NCBI RefSeq assembly: GCF_031393925.1
Contig: NZ_JANMWL010000243.1
Span: forward strand, 1 to 44,180
Reading direction: 5' to 3'
From: Methylibium sp031393925
GTDB lineage: Bacteria > Pseudomonadota > Gammaproteobacteria > Burkholderiales > Burkholderiaceae_C
DNA: 44,180 nucleotides
The notes under the pieces were generated by a model. The model was not told the DNA's origin. It worked only from the letters and a program-made list of their open reading frames with translations, and did no database searches. The first letter of the stretch is position 1; every line of letters begins with the position of its first letter. A program made the position numbers and the translations under genes. Below, piece after piece: positions 28,337 through 35,071 of this stretch.

Positions 28337-29181
28337 TGAAGGAGTTCAGCTACCGCGTCGCACGACCGTCGCTGGGCCATTTTCCGGGCCACCATCGCAG
28401 CCGTCGCGGCGACAGCGGCCACGAGTTTCGCGGCCACGTACCGCTGCAGGACGCGCCGGACGCGCGGCGGCTCGACCTGCTGGCGAGCCTGCGCGATCCG
28501 TTTGGCCAGTGGCTGGTGCGCGTGGCCAGCGAGCGCAAGGCGGTGCCGGTCTACGCGGTGGCCGATCTGTCGGCGTCGATGGGCTATGCGGGCGAGCGCC
28601 GCAAGCTCGACGTACTGGCCGACTTCATCGAGGCGCTGGCGTGGTCGGCGTGGCGCACCGGTGACGCCTTCGGCTTCGTCGGCTGCGACGAGACGGCGCG
28701 CGGCGACTGGCTCGTGCCGCTGATGCGCTCGCAAGGCGCCGGGGCCATGCTCGCGCGCCGACTGCGCGCCTTGCAGCCGACCGGCCGCAACGCCGCGGGC
28801 CTGCGCGACGCACACCGGCTGCTGCGGCGCGAGCGTTCGCTGGTGTTCGTGCTGTCGGACTTTCATCTGCCGTTGGCCGACATCGAGGCGGTGCTGGCAA
28901 CGCTGGCCCACCACGAGGTCGTGCCGGTGCTGTTGTGGGATCGCGCCGAGTTCGAGCCGCCGGCTGCGCCCGGCATCGGCCGGCTCGCCTCGCTGGTCGA
29001 TGCCGAGACCGGGCAGCGTCGGCTGCTGTGGTTGCGTGGCTCGCTGCGCGAGCGCTGGAAGCGCCAGCTTCAAGCGCGCCGCGAGGCACTCGAGGCGCTG
29101 TTTCGGCGCCAGCGCCTGCGCCCGCTGGTGATGCTCGATGGCTTTGATGCCGATGCGGTCACCGCGCACTTCCATCGCTAG
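28336..29181 (+). CDS. mxaS: DUF58 protein, MxaS-like
   Basis: A 281-residue DUF58-type protein with a von Willebrand-like fold and an apparent MIDAS start D77-x-S79-x-S81 in VADLSASMGY. Typical DUF58 sequence follows (RRKLDVLADFIEALAWSAW, FVLSDFHLP). It has no signal peptide or membrane segment. DUF58 proteins almost always follow MoxR ATPases and are thought to link the ATPase to its client; MxaS is the second gene of the mxaRSACKL set. Its ATG overlaps the ATPase stop (TGATG), showing tight coupling. The basic, His/Arg-rich N-terminus (FPGHHRSRRG) matches the DUF58 pattern. Confidence 0.78.
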   Translation: MKEFSYRVARPSLGHFPGHHRSRRGDSGHEFRGHVPLQDAPDARRLDLLASLRDPFGQWLVRVASERKAVPVYAVADLSASMGYAGERRKLDVLADFIEALAWSAWRTGDAFGFVGCDETARGDWLVPLMRSQGAGAMLARRLRALQPTGRNAAGLRDAHRLLRRERSLVFVLSDFHLPLADIEAVLATLAHHEVVPVLLWDRAEFEPPAAPGIGRLASLVDAETGQRRLLWLRGSLRERWKRQLQARREALEALFRRQRLRPLVMLDGFDADAVTAHFHR

Positions 29182-30070
29182 CGCGCTGTTCATCGGCGCC
29201 GCTGTGCTCGCGGTGGGCGCGCGCGCCAACGAGCCCGCGCCGTTGCGAGCGAACGTCGACGAGCCGCGTGCCTTTGGCTACCGCGTGGGCGATCTGGTCA
29301 CGCGCGAGGTTCTCATCGATCTGCCGCAGCGCCTGCAACTCGACGAAGCCTCGTTGCCGTCCGTGGGCCGGATCGGTCATGCGCTGGAGCTTCGCGCGAT
29401 CTCGCGCGGGACCGAGGGCGGCGCAGCGTCGGGCACGCGACTGCGCTTGCGCTTTGAATACCAGCTTTTCGGCGCGCCGAGCGCCACGCGCAGCTATGAG
29501 CTGCCGCCGCTGCTGCTGCGTTTCGAGGGCGCGCCGCGCGCGGAAGAACTGCGCGTGGACGCCTGGCCGGTGGTGGTCGCGCCGCTTGCGCCGGAGCCGC
29601 CTTCGGCGCGCCGCGGCCTCGGCGAACTGCGCCCCGACAACCCGCCGCCGCTGCGCGACACCGGCTTCGAGCGCGACGTGCTGCGTGTGGCAGCCGGCGT
29701 GGGCGCGGCGCTACTGCTCTACCTGGCGGCGGTTTATTGGGGCCTGCCGTGGCGCGACCGCGGGCGGCGCCCGTTCTCGCAGGCCTATCGCACGCTGCGC
29801 GCGCAGCGCTCGCCCACCGAGTCGGGCTGGCGCGTGATGCACGCGGCCTTCGACCAGACGGCAGGGCGCGTCGTATTCGCCGAATCGGTCGACGCCTTTG
29901 TCGCGCAGGCGCCGCGTTTCGCCGCGCTGCGAAACGACATCTTCGCCTTCTTCGCGCGCTCGCGGGCCGCGTTCTTCGTCCCGTCGGCCGCGGCTTCGGC
30001 AGCCGGGCAGCGCGACTGGTTGCTCGCCTTCGCACGCGCCTGCCGCGATGCGGAGCGCGGCACGGCGTAG
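29147..30070 (+). CDS. mxaA: Membrane-anchored periplasmic protein, MxaA-like
   Basis: About 307 residues with a signal peptide (SIASALFIGAAVLAVGARA, cleavage before NEP), a beta-rich periplasmic domain (VGDLVTREVLIDLP, LRLRFEYQLFGAPSATRSYELPPLLLRF), one membrane helix near the middle to C-terminal part (VAAGVGAALLLYLAAVYWGLPW), and a cytoplasmic tail of about 110 residues. This layout is that of MxaA, implicated in calcium insertion into methanol dehydrogenase, and more loosely of DUF4381/BatD-type proteins. In-frame ATGs at 29138, 29147 and 29153 all overlap the upstream gene, so the exact start is uncertain. Identification depends mainly on position and topology; the sequence has no diagnostic catalytic motif. 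Confidence 0.65.
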   Translation: MPMRSPRTSIASALFIGAAVLAVGARANEPAPLRANVDEPRAFGYRVGDLVTREVLIDLPQRLQLDEASLPSVGRIGHALELRAISRGTEGGAASGTRLRLRFEYQLFGAPSATRSYELPPLLLRFEGAPRAEELRVDAWPVVVAPLAPEPPSARRGLGELRPDNPPPLRDTGFERDVLRVAAGVGAALLLYLAAVYWGLPWRDRGRRPFSQAYRTLRAQRSPTESGWRVMHAAFDQTAGRVVFAESVDAFVAQAPRFAALRNDIFAFFARSRAAFFVPSAAASAAGQRDWLLAFARACRDAERGTA

Positions 30071-30086
30071 CGCGGGAGTCTGGGGC

Positions 30087-31145
30087 ATGTTGCTGGCGGC
30101 GTCCGATGTCCCTTTTGCCATGCCCTGGCTGCTGCTGGCCTTGCCGCTAGCGCTGCTGCCGCTGTGGCGTCGACCGCAGCGCGCCCTGACGTACTCTTGG
30201 CTGGCCTTGCTTCCGGTCGACCGCGCCTCGCGGGCGGTCGACATTGCACTGCGGCTCTTCGCCATGCTGGCGCTGGCTGCCATCGTGCTGGGCGTAGCGG
30301 GTGCGTACCGGCCGGCCTATGAGGTCGAGCGGGTCGGGCAGGGGGCCGAGATCGTGCTGCTGGTCGACCGCAGCCGCAGCATGGACCAGGCTTTCGTGAG
30401 CAAGCAGGCCAGACTCCAGAGCCAGGATCCCAACCTCCTGAGTTACACCCTCGGGCGTGAGCGCGCCGACAAGGATCGCGCCTCCAAGCAGACGGCGGCG
30501 CGGCGCCTGCTGGCGGAGTTTGCCGCCCAGCGCACGGCGGACCGCTTCTCGATGCTGGTGTTCAGCACCCTGCCGATCCGGGTGCTCGACTTCACCCAAA
30601 AGCCCGCCGCGGTGCAGGCCGCCATTACGGCCGGCGAGATCGGCCGGGGCCTGTCTGAAACCGACATCGGGCTGGCGCTGCTCGCCGGGCTTGATTCCTT
30701 TCGTGACCGACCCTACAGCGGCTCGCGCATCATGATGCTGGTGTCAGATGGCGGCGATCACATCGACCCCGATGCGCGCCAGGAGATTGCCAAGCTGATG
30801 CGCGAGTACCGCGTCTCGCTCTACTGGATCTACATCCGCTCCTTCAACAGCCCCGGCCTGATCGCCGACAGCGAGGTCACTGCGCAAAACGCCGAGACCG
30901 TGCCCGAGGTGTTCCTGCATCGCTTCTTCGGTGGCATCGGCACGCCCTACCGCGCCTACGAAGCCGAAGACCCCGAGGCGCTGCAGCGCGCCATCGTCGA
31001 CGTGAACCGGCTCGAAAACCTGCCAATCACGTATCGCGACACGGTCCCCCGGCGTGACCTGTCGCAATGGTGTTATGGCGCAGCGCTTGCCTCCGTGCTG
31101 CTTCTCTTTGCCGCCAGGCTAATGGAGCTGCGCACATGGCGCTGA
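30087..31145 (+). CDS. mxaC: Membrane von Willebrand factor A protein, MxaC-like
   Basis: A 352-residue protein with two N-terminal membrane segments (AMPWLLLALPLALLPLW and RLFAMLALAAIVLGVAGAY), a vWA domain with a complete MIDAS (D94-R-S-R-S98 in LLVDRSRSM, the Thr in LSETDIGLALLAG, the Asp in MLVSDGGDHID), and a C-terminal membrane segment (YGAALASVLLLFAARL). This BatA-like topology, with the metal-binding domain on the periplasmic side, matches MxaC. The ATG at 30087 follows GGGAGTCTGGGG; an ATG at 30048 inside the preceding gene is an alternative. It precedes and overlaps the next gene by ten bases. Confidence 0.75.
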   Translation: MLLAASDVPFAMPWLLLALPLALLPLWRRPQRALTYSWLALLPVDRASRAVDIALRLFAMLALAAIVLGVAGAYRPAYEVERVGQGAEIVLLVDRSRSMDQAFVSKQARLQSQDPNLLSYTLGRERADKDRASKQTAARRLLAEFAAQRTADRFSMLVFSTLPIRVLDFTQKPAAVQAAITAGEIGRGLSETDIGLALLAGLDSFRDRPYSGSRIMMLVSDGGDHIDPDARQEIAKLMREYRVSLYWIYIRSFNSPGLIADSEVTAQNAETVPEVFLHRFFGGIGTPYRAYEAEDPEALQRAIVDVNRLENLPITYRDTVPRRDLSQWCYGAALASVLLLFAARLMELRTWR

Positions 31146-31732
31146 AGCCGGGCGGGCTGGATTTACGCCTGGGCACCCGCACCGCCTGGCGGTTGCTTGC
31201 GCTCGCGGTCGTCCTTGCGACGAGCGCCGGTCTGTCTTGGTATTCCAAGGCACGCGACAACGCACTCATCGCGGCGGGGGCCGAGGCGCTGGCAGGCGCG
31301 GCAAGCGCCGCGATGCCGGTGGATGCGGCGAGCGCCGCGGAGTCGCCGGCATTGCGCTTTGCCCGCGCCCATGCACTCGCCGAGCGCGGCGACGTCGAGG
31401 CCGCGCTGGCGCTCTACCGCGGCTTGCAGAGCGACCCGGTCGTCGGCACGGCGGCGCGCTACAACAGCGCCAATTTGCTGATGCGCCAGGGCCTCGTGCT
31501 GCGCGACTCTCCCTCACCCGGGCAGGCGATACCGCTCATCGAGCTGGCCAAGCAGGGCTACCGCGACGTGCTTCGCTCCGAGCCTTTGCACTGGGACGCG
31601 CGCTACAACTACGAACGCGCCCAGCGCCTGCAACCCGATCCCGACGGCAGCGACCCGGCGATCGCCGAGCCGCGCAACGATGCCGAGCGCGCCGCGACCA
31701 CCATGCGCGGCATCTCGCCCGGCTTGCCATGA
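31136..31732 (+). CDS. mxaK: Membrane-anchored helical-repeat protein, MxaK-like
   Basis: A 198-residue protein with one N-terminal membrane helix (AWRLLALAVVLATSAGLSWYS) and a helical region of TPR type (ALRFARAHALAERGDVEAALALYRGLQSDP, ARYNSANLLMRQGL, WDARYNYERAQRLQP; parts of longer helices). The segment RYNSANLL and the closing RYNYERA are typical of the TPR domain in MxaK and of the TPR part of BatB/BatE proteins. The ATG at 31136 has TGGAG upstream and overlaps the mxaC-like stop. It lies between the two vWA genes, as mxaK does between mxaC and mxaL. Confidence 0.7.
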   Translation: MALKPGGLDLRLGTRTAWRLLALAVVLATSAGLSWYSKARDNALIAAGAEALAGAASAAMPVDAASAAESPALRFARAHALAERGDVEAALALYRGLQSDPVVGTAARYNSANLLMRQGLVLRDSPSPGQAIPLIELAKQGYRDVLRSEPLHWDARYNYERAQRLQPDPDGSDPAIAEPRNDAERAATTMRGISPGLP

Positions 31733-32778
31733 TGGGCAGAGGTCGCGTGGGCCGGCTGGTGCGTGCCCTTGGCGAGCGTCGCGAGGCGCTGTTGCTGGCG
31801 TTGGCGGCGCTGGCGCTCGCGGCGACCTTCCTGGGCCCGGGCGTGCAGGCGCTGCGGCCACAGCTTGAACTCGTCGTCGTGCTCGACATCACGCAAAGTA
31901 TGAACGTGGTCGATGCCTCCGTGGCGGGCAAGCCGGTTTCTCGCCTGGCCGCGGCCAAGCTGGCGCTGGAGCATTTGCTCGACGCCTTGCCCTGCGGCTC
32001 GAAGATCGGCTGGGGCCTGTTCACCGAGCACCGCAGCTTCCTGTTGCTCTCGCCCATTGAAGTCTGCGAGCACCACCGCGAGTTGCGCGACGAACTGCGG
32101 CGCATCGACGGTCGCATGGCCTGGTCGGGCAACAGCGAGGTGGCCAAGGGACTGAACAGCGGCATGCAGATCGCCAAGGCGCTCGACGCCCAGCCCGCGC
32201 TTGTGTTCGTGACCGACGGCCACGAGGCGCCGCCGATCAACCCGCGTTACCGACCGAATTTCAGCCTCGCGCGTGGCGATGTTCGTGGCTTGATCGTCGG
32301 TGTGGGCGGCGAGACGCCGCTGCCGATTCCCAAGGTCGACCCCCTCGGGCGGCCACTGGGCGAATGGGGCGCCGACGAAGTCTTGCAGATCGACCCGCGC
32401 AGCCAGGGCCGCGGCGGCAGCGTCAGCGGCGAGCAGATGGCAGACGACGACGAGCGCATCGTCGCGCCCCTGCCGGGGGCCTCGCCCGGCAACGAACACC
32501 TGTCGTCCTTGCGCGAGGGCTACCTCGAGCTTCTCGCCTCGGAGACCGGATTGATCTATGTCCGGTTGGCTGGTGAAGCGAGCTTGGCGAACATACTTGC
32601 CGAGCCTGCACTTGAGAGCTCGCTCGCACGTCCTGCGCCCACCCGTGTCGACCTGCGCGCGCTGCTGGCTGCGGCTGCAGCGTTGCTGCTCCTGTGGCCA
32701 CTGCTTGCCGCATGGCGTGGCGCACGCACTGGCCGGCGGGCGCGTACGACTCGCGACGCCAGCCACCACGCTCGGTGA
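31729..32778 (+). CDS. mxaL: Membrane von Willebrand factor A protein, MxaL-like
   Basis: A 349-residue protein with an N-terminal membrane segment (ALLLALAALALAATFLGPG), a vWA domain with a variant MIDAS D53-I-T-Q-S57 in VVVLDITQSMNVVDAS and D163 in FVTDGHEAPP, and a C-terminal membrane helix (ALLAAAAALLLLWPLLAAW). The stretch LPCGSKIGWGLFTEHRS and the later RMAWSGNSEVAKGL look MxaL-like to me from memory of the family. Its start overlaps the mxaK-like stop (ATGATG). It is the last gene of the run; no mxaD follows, and the next gene is isocitrate lyase. Confidence 0.76.
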   Translation: MMGRGRVGRLVRALGERREALLLALAALALAATFLGPGVQALRPQLELVVVLDITQSMNVVDASVAGKPVSRLAAAKLALEHLLDALPCGSKIGWGLFTEHRSFLLLSPIEVCEHHRELRDELRRIDGRMAWSGNSEVAKGLNSGMQIAKALDAQPALVFVTDGHEAPPINPRYRPNFSLARGDVRGLIVGVGGETPLPIPKVDPLGRPLGEWGADEVLQIDPRSQGRGGSVSGEQMADDDERIVAPLPGASPGNEHLSSLREGYLELLASETGLIYVRLAGEASLANILAEPALESSLARPAPTRVDLRALLAAAAALLLLWPLLAAWRGARTGRRARTTRDASHHAR

Positions 32779-33062
32779 GCCGCTGGGCCGCAGCGCGCAT
32801 TGCCAAGGCCCCCGATCGGAAGCCACCGTTTCACGATGAGCAGCGTCGATTTCGGATCGCGAAAAACGACGATGCTGCAATGCCGCATTTTTTTCATTGT
32901 GGAGAACGCCATTTCACATGCGGAAATTTTGTCGGTAAGTAATTGATTACAATAAGAATATTGTTTACTCTTATATAAGATATAAGTTTGCAAAAGGCGT
33001 GTGCGCCGGATACGCTTGATCCATTGTTTCCGACCGCGCTTCTCAACCATCTGGAGCTTTAA
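32779..33062 (+). promoter_or_regulatory. AT-rich control region of isocitrate lyase
   Basis: This 284-base gap is far richer in A/T than its surroundings, especially 32930-32995. It has inverted repeats TTTCG-N5-CGAAA (32850-32864) and ATTTC-N7-GAAAT (32911-32927), which are of the kind bound by IclR or other dimeric regulators. A palindrome TTTGCAAA (32987-32994) lies within AGTTTGCAAA, similar to the RamB operator of actinobacterial glyoxylate genes. TATAAG boxes at 32974-32979 and 32981-32986 are possible -10 elements, but no clear -35 pairs with them. Assignment of any one regulator is inference. Confidence 0.45.
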
Positions 33063-34361
33063 ATGACGCAACCCAACCGTGAACAGCAAGCCGCCGCCCT
33101 CGAGAAGGACTGGGCCGAGAACCCCCGCTGGAAGGGCATTAAGCGCGGCTACACCGCGGCCGACGTGGTCCGTCTGCGCGGCTCGCTACCAATCGAGCAC
33201 ACGCTGGCCAAGCGTGGCGCCGAGAAGTTGTGGAACCTCGTCAACACCGAACCCTTTGTCAACACGCTTGGCGCATTGACGGGTAACCAGGCCATGCAGC
33301 AGGTCAAGGCCGGCTTGAAGGCCATCTACCTGTCGGGCTGGCAGGTTGCGGGCGACGCCAACCTGGCGGGTGAGATGTACCCCGACCAGTCGCTGTACCC
33401 GGCCAACTCGGTGCCGATGGTGGTGCGCCGGATCAACAACACTTTTCAACGCGCCGACCAGATCCAGTGGTCCGAAGGCAAGAACGACACCGACTTCTTC
33501 GCGCCGATCGTGGCCGATGCCGAAGCCGGTTTCGGTGGCGTGCTCAACGCCTTCGAGCTGATGAAATCGATGATCGAAGCTGGCGCTGCCGGCGTGCACT
33601 TCGAAGATCAGCTCGCTTCGGTCAAGAAGTGCGGTCACATGGGCGGCAAGGTCTTGGTGCCCACGCGGGAAGCGGTTGCCAAGCTGGTGGCGGCGCGTCT
33701 TGCGGCCGATGTGTCGGGCGTCTCGACCGTGCTGCTGGCGCGCACCGATGCCGAGGCTGCCGATCTGGTGACGAGCGACGTCGACGACAACGACAGGCCG
33801 TTTTGCACCGGCGAGCGCACCATTGAAGGCTTTTACCGCACGAAGAACGGTCTGGACCAATCCATCAGCCGCGGCTTGGCCTATGCCGAGTACGCCGACA
33901 TGATCTGGTGCGAAACCGGCAAGCCCGACCTAGCGTTCGCGAAAGCCTTCGCCGACGCGATCCACAAGAAATTTCCGGGCAAGCTGCTGGCCTACAACTG
34001 CTCGCCCTCGTTCAACTGGAAGAAGAACCTGGACGATGCCACCATCGCCAAGTTCCAGCGCGAGCTCGGCGCGATGGGCTATAAATTCCAGTTCATCACG
34101 CTGGCCGGCTTTCACAGCCTCAATTACTCGATGTTCGACTTGGCCTACGGCTACGCACGCAACAACATGAGCGCCTTCGTCGAGTTGCAAGAACGCGAGT
34201 TTGCGGCGGCCGAGCGGGGCTTCACCGCCGTGAAGCATCAGCGCGAGGTCGGCACCGGTTATTTCGACGCCGTCACGACCACCATCGAGAAAGAAGCGTC
34301 GACGGGCGCGCTGAAGGGCTCGACCGAAGACGAGCAGTTTTTCGACCAGAAGCACGGCTAA
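33063..34361 (+). CDS. aceA: Isocitrate lyase
   Basis: Isocitrate lyase splits isocitrate to glyoxylate and succinate, the first step of the glyoxylate shunt. The 432-residue protein has the catalytic motif KKCGHMGGKV with C190 (C195 in E. coli), the segments SGWQVAGDANLAGEMYPDQSLYP and GAAGVHFEDQLA, and NCSPSFNWKKN near the C-terminal half. It is single-gene, behind an AT-rich control region, as expected for a gene induced on acetate or C2 compounds. Malate synthase is not in the window. In Icl-positive methylotrophs the enzyme also regenerates glyoxylate for the serine cycle, but nothing else of that cycle is seen nearby. Confidence 0.97.
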   Translation: MTQPNREQQAAALEKDWAENPRWKGIKRGYTAADVVRLRGSLPIEHTLAKRGAEKLWNLVNTEPFVNTLGALTGNQAMQQVKAGLKAIYLSGWQVAGDANLAGEMYPDQSLYPANSVPMVVRRINNTFQRADQIQWSEGKNDTDFFAPIVADAEAGFGGVLNAFELMKSMIEAGAAGVHFEDQLASVKKCGHMGGKVLVPTREAVAKLVAARLAADVSGVSTVLLARTDAEAADLVTSDVDDNDRPFCTGERTIEGFYRTKNGLDQSISRGLAYAEYADMIWCETGKPDLAFAKAFADAIHKKFPGKLLAYNCSPSFNWKKNLDDATIAKFQRELGAMGYKFQFITLAGFHSLNYSMFDLAYGYARNNMSAFVELQEREFAAAERGFTAVKHQREVGTGYFDAVTTTIEKEASTGALKGSTEDEQFFDQKHG

Positions 34362-34398
34362 GAGGCGCCGCTGATCTGACCGCGCAGTCAAGTCAGCC

Positions 34399-34425
34399 GC
34401 CCACGCTGCCGCCGTCAGCGTGGGC
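34399..34425. terminator. Hairpin between aceA and the convergent small gene
   Basis: GCCCACGCTG (34399-34408) pairs perfectly with CAGCGTGGGC (34416-34425) around seven bases. No T run follows on either strand, so it may be a weak bidirectional terminator or mRNA-stabilising stem for aceA. Confidence 0.45.
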
Positions 34426-34447
34426 AGTTGCACAAGAGGAGCGCGCT

Positions 34448-34795
34448 TCAGTTGCGCACGAGCGGCGCCCACAACGCGCGAAGCGGCTGCGCATTGCACT
34501 GCGAGGCGTCATGTATCGGCGCATCGGTCATCCAGAGCCTCAGCGATTCGGATACGTCGTACAGCACGCGCTTTTGTCCGACCGGCACCGAGAATCGCTC
34601 TGCCACCCAGCCAGACTCGCCGACGAGCGTGTTGTGGCAAGCACCCGTGGTGCTTTGCTGGCATTCAAAGGTCAGCCGGATTCGTGCGTTGACTGGCACG
34701 TCGAGCGCGCCATCAGTGACAGTGCGGCTTGGCGCGGCCTGCGTCAAAGCTGACGCGGCAGCAAGCAGGGCAGCAAGAAGCCAGCGAAACTGCAT
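34448..34795 (-). CDS. Small secreted hypothetical protein
   Basis: A 115-residue protein with a Sec signal peptide (MQFRWLLAALLAAASALTQA, cleavage near residue 20) and a very strong ribosome site (AAAGGAGG seven bases before the ATG). The mature part is beta-like (NARIRLTFECQQ, ERFSVPVGQKRVLYDV) and contains three cysteines (ECQQ, GACHNT, SQCNAQ), so one disulfide is possible. I do not recognise the family; the periplasm is the likely location. It stands alone, convergent with aceA and divergent from thrS. Confidence 0.75.
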   Translation of the reverse strand: MQFRWLLAALLAAASALTQAAPSRTVTDGALDVPVNARIRLTFECQQSTTGACHNTLVGESGWVAERFSVPVGQKRVLYDVSESLRLWMTDAPIHDASQCNAQPLRALWAPLVRN

Positions 34796-34896
34796 GGGAC
34801 ACCTCCTTTGTCATTGGGTACGAAGACATTAGTGCAGGCGTCGGACGGGCGCCAGCAGTTGGTGTCCGGATTCAAGTGCTTCGTCGCAAGCGCTGC

Positions 34897-34902
34897 TAAT
34901 AT
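34897..34902 (+). promoter_or_regulatory. Probable -10 box of the thrS operon
   Basis: TAATAT at 34897-34902 lies about 45 bases before the leader ORF and fits a -10 box. No good -35 is visible at 16-18 bases; TTCAAG at 34871-34876 is 20 bases away. The call is tentative. Confidence 0.35.
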
Positions 34903-34947
34903 TGCCCCCTTGCGCGACCGACAAGAGCGAGAAAGGCGAGACGGGTT

Positions 34948-35001
34948 ATGACACTGCGAACTAACACTGGCTTCCAGCAACTGTTCCCGACCGCGGCCTG
35001 A
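34948..35001 (+). CDS. Putative thrS leader peptide
   Basis: A 17-residue open frame, MTLRTNTGFQQLFPTAA, preceded by AAAGGCGAG and followed by a strong terminator 21 bases before thrS. Four of 17 codons are threonine (ACA, ACT, ACT, ACC), three of them within codons 2-7. The last codons contain ACCGCG (34990-34995), complementary to CGCGGT (35028-35033) in the 5' arm of the terminator. Ribosomes stalled on early Thr codons would leave ACCGCG free to pair and block the terminator; ribosomes reaching the stop would cover it. This is the design of a classic amino-acid attenuator, inferred here from sequence only. Confidence 0.6.
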   Translation: MTLRTNTGFQQLFPTAA

Positions 35002-35024
35002 GCACGTCTCCCTGTCTCGTCTCC

Positions 35025-35050
35025 AAGCGCGGTTCCCACCGCGCTTTTTT
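35025..35050 (+). terminator. Attenuator terminator upstream of thrS
   Basis: AAGCGCGGT (35025-35033) pairs perfectly with ACCGCGCTT (35038-35046) around TCCC, and the stem ends in a run of six T residues (35045-35050). It is a full intrinsic terminator placed 21 bases before the thrS start and 23 bases after the leader-peptide stop, so thrS must be expressed by read-through or antitermination. Confidence 0.8.
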
Positions 35051-35071
35051 GTTTCTCAGAAGGCTCAAAGC

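Noticed and set aside
27299..32778. Naming the six-gene cluster as a Bat aerotolerance operon
   Set aside because: Order (TPR protein between two vWA proteins), the secreted third protein and the DITQSM and RMAWSGNSEVAKGL segments fit Mxa proteins better; kept as the stated alternative.
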